Shown piece after piece: positions 8,892-16,254 of a stretch of 64,000 nt of DNA (the stretch's first letter is position 1; each line of letters begins with the position of its first letter). The position numbers were made by a program, and so were the translations under genes. The DNA is from Bacillus sp. WMMC1349. GTDB lineage: Bacteria; Bacillota; Bacilli; Bacillales; Bacillaceae. The stretch lies in NCBI RefSeq assembly GCF_013155385.1, contig NZ_JABJUQ010000008.1:1-64000 (forward strand), in the 5' to 3' direction. The notes under the pieces were generated by a model. That model was not told where the DNA came from and searched no databases. It worked only from the letters and a program-made list of their open reading frames with translations.

Positions 8892-8969
8892 GATTCTCCC
8901 TTCCCGTCTTATGTTATTTTTTAGTCAACTACGACTGAACACTATGCCGTTAATTTCTTAAACTGTGAA

Positions 8970-9116
8970 TTAGTCAATTTCTTCTTTCCAAGGCGCTTCA
9001 TCTATAAGCTCAAGCCAACAATTTAATGAACAACAACATTCAAACCTATTTTCTTGATTAGTTGGATAACCTTCATCTGTTTGAAACTCATCACCACAAT
9101 TTGAGCATTCTTTCAT
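8970..9116 (-). CDS. Small zinc-ribbon protein
   Basis: 48 residues with AAAGGAG eight bases before the ATG. CxxC at Cys4-Cys7 and a second cluster, CCC....C (near residues 29-35), suggest one bound zinc. The acidic C-terminus ends APWKEEID. Many phage early regions carry such small Cys-knuckle proteins; the role is unknown. Confidence 0.6.
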   Translation of the reverse strand: MKECSNCGDEFQTDEGYPTNQENRFECCCSLNCWLELIDEAPWKEEID

Positions 9117-9129
9117 TTTCGTAACTCCT

Positions 9130-9528
9130 TTAACGAACAATTATCTCAATAATTTCAACATCTTTATCACTGAATACAATTGAACAGGCCGGACAATACT
9201 CTCCCGATTGCCAATCTTCCTCAAACTCTTCTCGTTCATCAAAATAGGAGCCGAACATTGGATCTTGTTCTAAGTGGTAGAAAAACTCTTTTATTGTTCC
9301 ACTATCTTTTTCTAGCCAGTTAACGAGACAATACCCGTCTCCACTCCAACTTTTTGCGACAATAACCTCTACTCCGGCAATTAAGCCATATATTTTAAGC
9401 CAATTTTGAATTTCTTCTTCATTTGGTTCTAGCCCAGTTAATTCGTTTTTAATTTGTTCTGATGTTTTTTTACTGGTATTCAATTTTGCCTTGTATAGAT
9501 TTAGGAATTCCCCTTGTAAGAGTGTCAT
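9130..9528 (-). CDS. Hypothetical acidic phage protein with CxxC
   Basis: 132 residues from the third possible start (MTLLQGEFL). That ATG overlaps the stop of the preceding 56-residue gene as ATGA and has GGGAGG seven bases before it. The protein is strongly acidic, with a 'FDEREEFEEDWQSGEYCPACSIVF' region holding one CxxC near the C-terminus (broken here into its visible motif CPAC). No family is recognised. Confidence 0.65.
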   Translation of the reverse strand: MTLLQGEFLNLYKAKLNTSKKTSEQIKNELTGLEPNEEEIQNWLKIYGLIAGVEVIVAKSWSGDGYCLVNWLEKDSGTIKEFFYHLEQDPMFGSYFDEREEFEEDWQSGEYCPACSIVFSDKDVEIIEIIVR

Positions 9529-9695
9529 TTCCATGCCTCCCAATAATTCTGTTTTTCAAATATAAAATTACGTGAAGGTTTTAAATACTCTCGGTAGACA
9601 ATTGGGTACTTTTTGATATAAGCCAACCGTTCTTTCTCTGTCATCTTCCAAACTTTCACTTCCCCTGGCAATCTCCAATTTTTATTTGAACTCAT
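9525..9695 (-). CDS. Small basic hypothetical protein
   Basis: 56 residues, MSSNKNWRLPGEVKVWK onward, with GGGGGG seven bases before the ATG. It overlaps the 58-residue gene upstream by 14 bases and ends in ATGA with the next gene. The tight overlaps on both sides are the main evidence that it is translated. Function unknown. Confidence 0.55.
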   Translation of the reverse strand: MSSNKNWRLPGEVKVWKMTEKERLAYIKKYPIVYREYLKPSRNFIFEKQNYWEAWK

Positions 9696-9858
9696 ATTTA
9701 TTCCCCCCTTTACTTTTGTAAAGTACCCTGTGACGCCTGCAGAACGGTGTTTGATTTTTAGCAGCTTGTTTATTTATGCCTTCTTCAAAAACAGTAATGA
9801 CCTGTAGATTCTCAGAATCATAGTTTGTTGCCACCCACTGAACAACACGCCTTATCAT
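9682..9858 (-). CDS. Small hypothetical protein after ssb
   Basis: 58 residues, MIRRVVQWVATNYDSENLQV onward, with AAGGGGG six bases before the ATG. It starts 12 bases after the ssb stop and overlaps the following gene. Not recognised. Confidence 0.5.
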   Translation of the reverse strand: MIRRVVQWVATNYDSENLQVITVFEEGINKQAAKNQTPFCRRHRVLYKSKGGNKYEFK

Positions 9859-9869
9859 GTTTATCCCCC

Positions 9870-10307
9870 TTAAAACGGCAAATCTGAATCTTTTATATCA
9901 ATCGGCTTTCCATTATTGGCAAACGGGTCATCTAGGAATCTATTTCCTTGCTGTTGTCTCTGGTTCTGTCCTTGATTCTGGTTGCTGTTTTTTGTATCCA
10001 GAAATTGAACTGATTCAGCGACTAATTCTGTAATGAACACCCGACCACCATGCTGGTTTTCATAGTTGCGTGTCTGCAATCGTCCGTCTACGCCTGCTAA
10101 TGATCCCTTTTTAAGAAAGTTCGCGACGTTTTCAGCCTGCTTTCTCCAAGCCACACAGTTTATAAAGTCTGCTTCTGACTCTCCATTTTGATTTTTGAAC
10201 GGTCGATTAACCGCAAGTGTGAATCCTGCAACAGCAACACCTGAGCCGGTATATCTTAACTCTGGATCTTTAGTTAAGCGTCCAACAATAATTGATCTAT
10301 TTAACAT
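9870..10307 (-). CDS. ssb: Single-stranded DNA-binding protein
   Basis: 145 residues. The N-terminal OB fold is typical ([36 protein letters not shown]). A Gln/Asn-rich linker near 112-123 leads to the acidic tip DSDLPF, which in the family recruits replication and recombination proteins. It coats single-stranded DNA during phage replication and would work with ERF, the DnaD/DnaC-like pair and RusA encoded in the same operon. Confidence 0.96.
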   Translation of the reverse strand: MLNRSIIVGRLTKDPELRYTGSGVAVAGFTLAVNRPFKNQNGESEADFINCVAWRKQAENVANFLKKGSLAGVDGRLQTRNYENQHGGRVFITELVAESVQFLDTKNSNQNQGQNQRQQQGNRFLDDPFANNGKPIDIKDSDLPF

Positions 10308-10413
10308 GTTTAAATTCTCCCTCTCATTTTTTCGACAAAATTCGACAAATGAAGCCGTTATTTATTTTACTCTCCGGTGTGAAATCCCATTTATACGGAA
10401 AGTTGTTTCAATC

Positions 10414-10626
10414 TCATGAATAACCATGCTTTTCGAGCGCTGCCCTTACCTTGTCGAGATCGTATTCAATACCATCAATTTCGATATACTCTAAATCGTC
10501 GTTTAAAAAGCCATAGCGACGTTTTAACTCTATTAGACTATCAATGTTCCTCCATAGGGTGTTATGCCCCACAGTGCGCCTATAATCGTTTTTATAGCGT
10601 ATAATCAGACGCTTAGCTGTTCCCAT
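10414..10626 (-). CDS. Hypothetical phage protein between rusA and ssb
   Basis: 70 residues from MGTAKRLIIRYKND. The frame stays open 15 codons further upstream, but that start lies deep in rusA and has no ribosome site. The chosen start overlaps rusA by 14 bases and has only a weak AGAAGA before it. The basic N-terminus is followed by an acidic middle (DDLEYIEIDGIEYDLD). No family recognised. A 106-base gap to ssb follows and holds a tandem TTCGACAAA pair (near 10331-10349) of unknown meaning. Confidence 0.6.
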   Translation of the reverse strand: MGTAKRLIIRYKNDYRRTVGHNTLWRNIDSLIELKRRYGFLNDDLEYIEIDGIEYDLDKVRAALEKHGYS

Positions 10627-11029
10627 TCTTCTGTCGCCCTTGTAATCTGAACTCGATTCCTGGCTTTTCACCGTACTTTTTACAAGCAGTTACTTTTGAA
10701 ACTTGGTTATCATCTTTCCAAGCAATTTTGTTTAGAGCATCGAACACGCCTTTTATAAGATTGTCGATGTCTGGCTTTTTGGTATGCAGCGTATTGATGG
10801 ATTGTTGCTGTTTTTTCTTTGACCAACTTTTAGGAATCGGCATAACGAAAGTGATATCTACATGGAGTGCTCCCGATTCAAAAGGATCGCTTTTCATCTG
10901 TTTCTGCGCTTCCCACTTGATGAAATCTTTATAGGCTAAGTATCGTTGAGCGTTTTTATTTACGAATTTGCCACGCCCAGTCATTCGAACGGCTCCCATT
11001 GGTGTAACGGGTATGTTAAGGGTGATCAT
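10613..11029 (-). CDS. rusA: RusA-family Holliday junction resolvase
   Basis: 138 residues matching RusA in length and motifs. Asp87 and Asp89 in KPDIDNLIKGVFDAL and Asp106-Asp107 in WKDDNQV form the metal-binding acidic set. RusA-type enzymes cut four-way junctions and so resolve recombination intermediates made by annealing proteins such as ERF. It is the fourth recombination or replication function in this operon and overlaps the upstream Cys-rich gene by four bases. Confidence 0.92.
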   Translation of the reverse strand: MITLNIPVTPMGAVRMTGRGKFVNKNAQRYLAYKDFIKWEAQKQMKSDPFESGALHVDITFVMPIPKSWSKKKQQQSINTLHTKKPDIDNLIKGVFDALNKIAWKDDNQVSKVTACKKYGEKPGIEFRLQGRQKNGNS

Positions 11030-11310
11030 TGGTTGCCCCTCAATTCTTTTAACTCTTTTGATTTATACTGATTTTTCCGTCTTATTAATTTTTTATCTGG
11101 AACTTTAAGCTTTTTGCTTAATCCATCATGGTATGGGCAAAAGTCAAATGGGCCGTGTGATTTTGCACACTCCTTACACATTGGCAAATCACAAGTTCTA
11201 TGAATACCACCATGAACTGATGTCCACACATAAGCTGTTACAAAATCACATAACTGAGTTACCTCATTTTTCCGACAGATAGCGCAAGGATTTTCAGGTA
11301 ATTTAATCAT
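11026..11310 (-). CDS. Cys/His-rich probable zinc-binding protein
   Basis: 94 residues with CxxC at 9-12, Cys21, Cys40, CxxC at 45-48, Cys58 and nearby histidines, enough for two zinc sites. A lysine-rich tail (RRKNQYKSKELKELRGNQ) could touch nucleic acid. It overlaps both neighbours by four bases. No family is recognised with certainty. Confidence 0.7.
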   Translation of the reverse strand: MIKLPENPCAICRKNEVTQLCDFVTAYVWTSVHGGIHRTCDLPMCKECAKSHGPFDFCPYHDGLSKKLKVPDKKLIRRKNQYKSKELKELRGNQ

Positions 11311-11684
11311 TCCGCCACCTCCAATAGATCAGGATTTCGATATATGTCGCCGATAACTTCGATTCTGTCTTTCCAATATTCCAAACCCGCATAACTACTG
11401 GCCCTTATTTGCTTACCTATAAAACTAGTGTCTTTATATACAACAACGTACAAGATATTTAGGTCGCCTTGATGGTAGACATCCCCCTCGTAGATCTCCT
11501 GACCGTTTTTGTCCTTCAATCCGGTGTATTGTCCAATTGATGCCCACTCTACCTGTATATGACCGTTATAAGGAGCACTGATATAGGCTAATTTTTTATC
11601 ATGGTATAAGTCGATACCGCCATAAAACCATTTAATATCGCCATAATCCTCAATCGGTTTACCTCGAAACTTGATCTCTCTCAA
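11307..11684 (-). CDS. YopX-family protein
   Basis: 125 residues with the YopX hallmarks: start MREIKFRGK, the central block GQYTGLKDKNGQEIYEGDV (residues about 52-70) and C-terminal VIGDIYRNPDLL. The start codon is TTG with GGGAGG eight bases before it. YopX proteins are frequent in early regions of Gram-positive phages. The family is best known from SPbeta, and its biochemical role is unknown. Confidence 0.88.
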   Translation of the reverse strand: MREIKFRGKPIEDYGDIKWFYGGIDLYHDKKLAYISAPYNGHIQVEWASIGQYTGLKDKNGQEIYEGDVYHQGDLNILYVVVYKDTSFIGKQIRASSYAGLEYWKDRIEVIGDIYRNPDLLEVAE

Positions 11685-11689
11685 TCTCC

Positions 11690-11785
11690 TTACCTCCCGT
11701 CATCATGTATCCATTGCTTAATCTGTTTTTCTCTGTATCCGGCCAGAAATAAGATCTCAAATGCAGCTTTTATTTGCTCAAGCAC
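11690..11785 (-). CDS. Micropeptide, 31 residues
   Basis: GTG start overlapping the end of the preceding gene by eight bases, with GGCGGG upstream. The product is MLEQIKAAFEILFLAGYREK onward, helical in appearance. It fills the otherwise empty gap before the YopX gene. Support is moderate. Confidence 0.4.
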   Translation of the reverse strand: MLEQIKAAFEILFLAGYREKQIKQWIHDDGR

Positions 11786-11987
11786 CGAATATCCCGCCTT
11801 CTCTTTCCCTGATATGCCCCAACTCCGCACGGTCATAGAGTAAGAGAAAGACTTCTTTCACTGGTCGTTTAACGATTTTTGCAATTCTTTCAATGGGTAA
11901 ACCGCCCTGCCAGTAAGATTCAACTTCATCCACTTCGTCCGGCTTCCAATCAAAATTACAATGATCAAGCATGATATAAACACCCAT
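11778..11987 (-). CDS. Small HTH-like phage protein
   Basis: 69 residues with AAAGGAG eight bases before the ATG, which shares a base with the preceding stop (TAATG). A segment 'IERIAKIVKRPVKEVFLLLYD' (visible as GLPIERIAKIVKRPVKEV) looks like a helix-turn-helix. Likely DNA-binding, but not assigned to a family. Confidence 0.6.
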   Translation of the reverse strand: MGVYIMLDHCNFDWKPDEVDEVESYWQGGLPIERIAKIVKRPVKEVFLLLYDRAELGHIREREGGIFGA

Positions 11988-12136
11988 TAGGCGCTCTCCT
12001 TTATCGCTTTTTCCATTTCGCGCATTTTCTCTTCTAGCATTTTGATAACTGGTGTCAGGTCTTTGCCTTTCCCTGTCTTCCTTGGCGACAATTCGTAAAC
12101 TCCCGGCATCAATGGAATGATTTGATAGTTTTTCAT
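11987..12136 (-). CDS. Small hypothetical protein after the DnaC-like gene
   Basis: 49 residues, MKNYQIIPLMPGVYELSPRK onward. Its ATG overlaps the DnaC-like stop as ATGA, AGGAGC lies six bases before it, and its own stop overlaps the next start. The C-terminal half is charged and helical. Function unknown. Confidence 0.6.
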   Translation of the reverse strand: MKNYQIIPLMPGVYELSPRKTGKGKDLTPVIKMLEEKMREMEKAIKESA

Positions 12137-12951
12137 TTCCAAGCTCCTAATCTATGATTTAATTTCATCCGGTCACCCTTGATGATGACTATATAGTTCT
12201 CACACATTTCATAAATCCGTGTGCCGAGTGCTTCGTCTATTTGTACAAGCTGCTCAATATCCAATTCACTTGAAATGAGAATCGGCTTATGATTGAGATA
12301 ACGATAATTGATGACTGAATATGTCTGTTCCACCTGCCAATCAGTTGCCCTAGGTTTACCCTTCAGAGGCTTAAATAGATCGTCTATAAAAAGGACATCA
12401 ACCTCTTTCATTCGCCGTAGCTTCTCTTCCAATTTTTCAAAATCATCTTTCAGATCATTGAAGCCCTCGACATATGGAAAGTATTGAACTGGCACGTTTT
12501 TCGATTTGATTAATTTATTTGATATGGCTGTAAGTAAATGTGTCTTTCCTGATCCTGGCTGTCCCAAAAGGGCAATGCTGTTTTTACGTTTATCCTTGAT
12601 ACTGTCGAAATTCTTATAGTAATCAACAGCGCAATCGTAAGCATCAACGATCAGACCGTGTTTCCCTTCCGTAACAAAATTCTTGAATTGTAATTTCTCA
12701 AACTCTGCAGTTATGTCACTAGAATTCATTAATTTCCTAATTCGACGCCACTCAACACATTTACAGCGTACCCACACCTCAATGCCGTCCCTGTTTTCTA
12801 GATAACCCAATTCATCCTTACAAGTGGGACAGTCATATTCACCCTTTTTTTCTAAGGCGTCCGACTCTTCCACCAAAGATTGAGCTGACCTTTCCTGAAG
12901 CTTCTTCAGTATTTTCTCCATAGCTTTGTCCGTACGGTTGTTGGTTGCCAT
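12133..12951 (-). CDS. DnaC/IstB-like helicase loader ATPase
   Basis: 272 residues from MATNNRTDK, the start with AAGGGG before it; nine more codons are open upstream. An N-terminal zinc-binding set (Cys41, Cys44, Cys63, Cys65) precedes an AAA+ ATPase with Walker A GQPGSGKT at 130-137 and Walker B VDVLFIDD at 184-191. Such proteins load the replicative helicase at the phage origin. The gene starts inside the initiator-like gene upstream, as is usual for the phage DnaD-DnaC pair. Confidence 0.88.
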   Translation of the reverse strand: MATNNRTDKAMEKILKKLQERSAQSLVEESDALEKKGEYDCPTCKDELGYLENRDGIEVWVRCKCVEWRRIRKLMNSSDITAEFEKLQFKNFVTEGKHGLIVDAYDCAVDYYKNFDSIKDKRKNSIALLGQPGSGKTHLLTAISNKLIKSKNVPVQYFPYVEGFNDLKDDFEKLEEKLRRMKEVDVLFIDDLFKPLKGKPRATDWQVEQTYSVINYRYLNHKPILISSELDIEQLVQIDEALGTRIYEMCENYIVIIKGDRMKLNHRLGAWK

Positions 12952-13702
12952 TTCTCGTTCCCCTTCTTTCTTCTTCATTCTTCTGAACTACTAATCTGGC
13001 ATATTGTTTTCGCAATTTATCAGCACTTAAAATATTTTTGTACCAGAATTCGTGTTTAGTAGACCACAAGATCACTTCTTGAATATCTTTTCCTGTGCGT
13101 CCGTCACGTTCCATCATCAGTCGAATTGTATTAGCCCATTTATCAAGGTTTGGTTGTTTCATGTCAGGGGCGTTTATATGGACATGTTTCCAAAGCAATT
13201 CAGCCAGCTGCATTTGTTTTTCATCAAAAACCAAACGTTTATTATTATTATTATTTTCCTTCTTTACCTTCTTTACATTCTTATTATTGTTCCATCTGCG
13301 TTCCGTCTCCGTTCCATCTGCGTTCTCTCTCCGTTCCAAGTTGCCTTTTTTGTAGTTCTCTAACCCCTGATATACCTCATAATTTACGACAGTGAAGAGC
13401 GTTCCAAGTTCGGTGTCCTCGATTTTCAAACGATTTTCTTTAATCAGTCGATCAACCGCCCTTTTGATCCTCGAAAGTGAATACTGTTTGACCGATCTAT
13501 TTTCGATATACTGCAAGTCTTTTTGTAAATTTCGATATGATCTTAAAAATTGACCGCGCTTCACCAAAACATCGCCTTTTCGTTGCCCCTCTTCCGAAAA
13601 AACTGCATTTCCATAAATAAAGAAGAATAGACGGAATTCGACTGGGTTTTGCCATATATCGCTTGTAAAAATGTCTCTACTTGTTTGGAACGCTCCGCCC
13701 AT
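12839..13702 (-). CDS. Replication initiator/replisome organiser, DnaD-like
   Basis: 287 residues. The N-terminal 110 residues resemble the winged-helix domain of phage replisome organisers (SRDIFTSDIWQNPVEFRLFFF). A low-complexity Asn/Lys linker (near 138-155) follows, then a helical domain (KQMQLAELLWKHVHINAPDM ... HEFWYKNILSADKLRKQYARL) typical of Gram-positive phage initiators. GAGGGTG lies five bases before the ATG. It probably binds the repeats inside its own gene and brings in the DnaC-like loader. The overlap with that gene is long: 113 bases with the start chosen there. Confidence 0.82.
   Translation of the reverse strand: MGGAFQTSRDIFTSDIWQNPVEFRLFFFIYGNAVFSEEGQRKGDVLVKRGQFLRSYRNLQKDLQYIENRSVKQYSLSRIKRAVDRLIKENRLKIEDTELGTLFTVVNYEVYQGLENYKKGNLERRENADGTETERRWNNNKNVKKVKKENNNNNKRLVFDEKQMQLAELLWKHVHINAPDMKQPNLDKWANTIRLMMERDGRTGKDIQEVILWSTKHEFWYKNILSADKLRKQYARLVVQKNEEERRGTRNGNQQPYGQSYGENTEEASGKVSSIFGGRVGRLRKKG
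13238..13345. other. Candidate replication origin inside the initiator gene
   Basis: The linker-coding part of the initiator holds a 15-base direct repeat GTTCCATCTGCGTTC (13289-13303 and 13311-13325). Related CCGTCTCCGTTCC-type pieces lie between and after them, next to an AT-only ATT repeat tract at about 13242-13257. Iterons beside an easily melted tract within the initiator gene are the usual origin arrangement in such phages. Equivalents start at 33679 and 54119. Confidence 0.5.
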
Positions 13703-13717
13703 AAAATCACCCTCTTG

Positions 13718-14377
13718 TTATGCTAATTCTTTCTCTGCTTTAGCCACCCATCTTTTAAGTAGATAGATACAATGGTCAGCTTGCCCTTTATTGATTTTGT
13801 TAATATCTTTGATGTCAAGAGCTGTTATAACGGTCTTCACATCGCCTTGTCCACGCAATTCAATATAATGTTGAGCAAGGGATTGAATTTCATCCTTTTG
13901 CTCCTGTGTGATCATTTCAGGTGGTTTTGTCGCTTCTACTTTTTGTTGAAATGCGTCTGGATCGTCTTTATCTGTCGGAATGTTGAATTGTTTCAAAAGA
14001 AAATATTTTTCAGCGTATGTCAAAGCCTTACCGACTCCCTTTTCTCCTGCTATATCAACACCCTGTGCATAAAAAGGGACAGTCAACGTTTCTTCGGGAT
14101 TTTCTGCATTCACCCAAATAAATTCAAGGTCTAATTCTGTGAAATATGTCGTTTTCTTTTTCTGATTGCCGTACTTATCTTTACTTTCAACTGTTTCTGT
14201 TAAGATGCGTTTGTCTACAATTTTCGGAATCAGTAAAAGCGTTTGTTTGTCTAATTCATCTCTGATAGCGCCTAAAACCTGACTTGATCCGACATATTCG
14301 TACTGGTTTCCTTTGTTTTCTTTTTGGAGATACGGGATCGCCTTTCTGACCTCGATCAGCTTTTGATAAATATTCAT
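13718..14377 (-). CDS. erf: ERF-family single-strand annealing protein
   Basis: 219 residues. The N-terminal ERF domain shows IYQKLIEVRKAIPYLQKENK and the typical AGEKGVGKALTYAEKYFLL block near residues 109-127, followed by a variable helical C-terminal domain. ERF proteins anneal complementary single strands and help circularise or recombine phage DNA. The gene overlaps the Gam-like gene by one base. Homologous annealing between units could help maintain or expand a tandem array. Confidence 0.9.
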   Translation of the reverse strand: MNIYQKLIEVRKAIPYLQKENKGNQYEYVGSSQVLGAIRDELDKQTLLLIPKIVDKRILTETVESKDKYGNQKKKTTYFTELDLEFIWVNAENPEETLTVPFYAQGVDIAGEKGVGKALTYAEKYFLLKQFNIPTDKDDPDAFQQKVEATKPPEMITQEQKDEIQSLAQHYIELRGQGDVKTVITALDIKDINKINKGQADHCIYLLKRWVAKAEKELA

Positions 14378-14958
14378 TATTCGTTCACCTCGACTGTGAA
14401 TTTATCTTCCCTATCAACCACTGTCACACCTGAAATAATCTCGCCATCTGCGTCTATTAGCTTGTCCCCGAAAACTGAAGATTTCTTTTTAATGGATGCC
14501 CAATCAACGTCTTTTTTAATTTTGACTAACCCTTTTGTTTCCGCGTATTTCAACAAGTCGGTTTCATTACGTTGATATTCCGGCTGCTGCTTGGTAAGCT
14601 TAATTTTTCCATACGGTAGATTGATTGACTTATATGGCTTTTTGCCACTTTCAATCTGCCTTCTGACTTCTTCCCGCATGTATCGCTCTAGTCTATGGAT
14701 ATAGAAGTTTTCACGCTCGACATATGGTTTTTTAGACTCATCACGCCAAAACTCAACCCGTTCAATTTGAGTTCTGAGGCGTTCAAGCTGCTTTTCAGCC
14801 ACTGCATCTATTTCTGATTGTTTCCCTTTAAAGTAAGTGATGCGCCGTTGTGCTTCGGCTGCTGATTCTAGGTCAGTCACCTCAAACACTTCATAATCCT
14901 TTTCCTCTTCTTCGACCTGATCGATTAACACTTGTTCTGTTTCTGGAAGACTACTCAT
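14377..14958 (-). CDS. Gam/Gp157-like nuclease-inhibitor family protein
   Basis: 193 residues. A long N-terminal coiled coil (about 28-105) precedes a C-terminal block, INLPYGKIKLTKQQPEYQR (near 114-132) and VDWASIKKKSS, that matches the Mu Gam and siphovirus Gp157 type. Gam-type proteins protect DNA ends from host exonucleases. Placement just before erf supports a recombination role. I cannot separate the Gam and Gp157 families by eye. Confidence 0.8.
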   Translation of the reverse strand: MSSLPETEQVLIDQVEEEEKDYEVFEVTDLESAAEAQRRITYFKGKQSEIDAVAEKQLERLRTQIERVEFWRDESKKPYVERENFYIHRLERYMREEVRRQIESGKKPYKSINLPYGKIKLTKQQPEYQRNETDLLKYAETKGLVKIKKDVDWASIKKKSSVFGDKLIDADGEIISGVTVVDREDKFTVEVNE

Positions 14959-15036
14959 TAATTTGTTTCCTCCCTTGATTTTTCAAAAAATATTCGATAT
15001 GCTTTAAATATTCTTTCTTAAAAAATCACTTCCCTA

Positions 15037-15064
15037 AAGTTCACTTGGCAGAGTGAACTTTTTT
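15037..15064 (+). terminator. Strong hairpin, possible plus-strand terminator
   Basis: AAGTTCACT (15037-15045) pairs perfectly with AGTGAACTT (15052-15060) around TGGCAG. A run of T follows on the plus strand; on the minus strand no U run follows. It touches the stop of the 34-residue gene. It may be an attenuator or an operator instead. Equivalents are at 35478 and 55918. Confidence 0.4.
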
Positions 15065-15167
15065 AATTGTCTTCCTCTTCGTTGTCTTTCTCTTTTTCAT
15101 ACTTCAAATATTCCAACGGATAACCGTAACGGTTGATTTCTGTAATGATTGGATGCTCGATATTCAT
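15063..15167 (-). CDS. Small hypothetical protein, 34 residues
   Basis: Begins MNIEHPIITEINRYGYPLEY and ends with an acidic DNEEEDN tail. AAGGAGG lies eight bases before the ATG, and the ATG overlaps the previous stop (ATGA). Good translation signals for so small a gene; function unknown. Confidence 0.6.
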   Translation of the reverse strand: MNIEHPIITEINRYGYPLEYLKYEKEKDNEEEDN

Positions 15168-15433
15168 TGATACGCCCTCCTTACAGTTGAAACGTCTATC
15201 CCTTTACTTAAGAGTTGGGACGCTATTTCATGCAGCTGAACAACTTGTTCTGGATGCTCCATCCGTTTAAGATCCTTACAATGGGCAATCATCGACCCTG
15301 CTATTTCAATACACCCTTCATAATCTCCGTCCTCAATAGCATCTGGTAACAGTTCAGTGATTAGAAAATCCATTGATTTGATTAGCCTTTCAGCTCTTTC
15401 CTGATCAGACTTTAGAAATCGATTTAAATTCAT
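15164..15433 (-). CDS. Hypothetical early phage protein
   Basis: 89 residues, mostly helical, with a perfect AGGAGG before the ATG. Not recognised. It is divergent from the DUF2513-like gene, with only 50 bases between the two starts. Confidence 0.7.
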   Translation of the reverse strand: MNLNRFLKSDQERAERLIKSMDFLITELLPDAIEDGDYEGCIEIAGSMIAHCKDLKRMEHPEQVVQLHEIASQLLSKGIDVSTVRRAYQ

Positions 15434-15451
15434 GCTTATCCTCCTCTTTGG

Positions 15452-15483
15452 TATAATGTTCCTGTAAGATAGGGGGTGAAACT
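15452..15483 (+). promoter_or_regulatory. Promoter and ribosome site of the DUF2513-like gene
   Basis: A consensus TATAAT at 15452-15457 with a poor -35 (TTCATG at 15429) points at the plus-strand gene. AGGGGGTG follows five bases before its ATG. The promoter overlaps the first codons of the divergent gene. Equivalents start at 35893 and 56333. Confidence 0.55.
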
Positions 15484-15864
15484 ATGAAACTTGATCACGA
15501 TTGTGTAAGAGAAATCCTTCTTGAATTAGAAGAAAAACTTACATTGAACGACCAGCTAAATACTAGCGAGGTAAGAGAACTTCAAACCGTTCAAAAGTTT
15601 GGAGAAGAAACCTCGTTTTACGCTATTTTAAAGCTAATTGATGCCAATTTTATCGAAGGTAAAGCAATACGATCTGATGATTCACTAAGTGGCTTAATCC
15701 TAGGTCATTTGACCTGGGATGGCCATGTATTTCTTGATAACATAAGAGAGACATCAATATGGGAAGCTACTAAAGAAAAAACAAAAGGTCTTGCAAGTAT
15801 TTCAGTGTCGTTAATGGCTGGAATTGCACAAGATTATTTAAAACAAAGGCTCGGTTTAAATTAA
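15484..15864 (+). CDS. DUF2513-family protein
   Basis: 126 residues with the family start MKLDHDCVREILLELEE and the motif ISGLILGHLTWDGHVFLDNIR-like block near 70-88 (here SLSGLILGHLTWDGHVF). The middle resembles a small winged helix. It is the only plus-strand gene inside the minus-strand early operon, has its own promoter, and ends four bases into a convergent gene. That makes it look like a lysogenically expressed cargo gene. Function of the family is unknown. Confidence 0.85.
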   Translation: MKLDHDCVREILLELEEKLTLNDQLNTSEVRELQTVQKFGEETSFYAILKLIDANFIEGKAIRSDDSLSGLILGHLTWDGHVFLDNIRETSIWEATKEKTKGLASISVSLMAGIAQDYLKQRLGLN

Positions 15865-16109
15865 TATTGTTTTCCTTCAGTCCAACCATGCTCATTAAGA
15901 AATCTAATAAGATCATTTATAAACTGTGTATATTTTTCTGTAGAATAATCATTACTGTTAAAAGTCAGTTCAAGATTGAGCTGGCTTTCTTTAGCATCAC
16001 CCATGGAAAAAGCATTTCTATTTTTTATTTCAAACCCTTTAATCCAGACAGCTGCCCAGGCCTTACCTTTTTCTAATGTAACTGGCATTTGATATTTCAT
16101 ATTAGCCAT
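15861..16109 (-). CDS. Hypothetical early phage protein
   Basis: 82 residues, convergent with and overlapping the end of the DUF2513-like gene. Start MANMKYQMPVTLEKGKAWAA; AGGAGAG lies a few bases upstream. Mixed beta-type pattern. No family recognised. Confidence 0.65.
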   Translation of the reverse strand: MANMKYQMPVTLEKGKAWAAVWIKGFEIKNRNAFSMGDAKESQLNLELTFNSNDYSTEKYTQFINDLIRFLNEHGWTEGKQY

Positions 16110-16130
16110 TTATTCTCTCTCCTTTAACTT

Positions 16131-16220
16131 TTAGATATGCTTCTTCACAAAAGCCTGATAAATCTTCATAAAACGTTCTGCCTCGCTTAGAGCAAGCCAT
16201 TCTTTTGTTTTGATCTTCAC
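16131..16220 (-). CDS. Micropeptide, 29 residues
   Basis: GTG start with a perfect AAGGAGG eight bases before it, product MKIKTKEWLALSEAERFMKI onward. The strong ribosome site in an otherwise empty gap is the evidence. Basic and helical; function unknown. Confidence 0.55.
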   Translation of the reverse strand: MKIKTKEWLALSEAERFMKIYQAFVKKHI

Positions 16221-16254
16221 TTTACCCACCTCCTTTTAGTTGGTCAGTAATGAC

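Noticed and set aside
13242-13257. ATT repeat tract as a CRISPR-like or satellite repeat
   Set aside because: It encodes the Asn run in the initiator linker and is too short and simple; no CRISPR spacing exists anywhere.
13052-13395. Three overlapping plus-strand frames of 81-103 codons
   Set aside because: They are antisense shadows of the replication initiator, with phenylalanine/leucine runs produced by its Asn/Lys codons.
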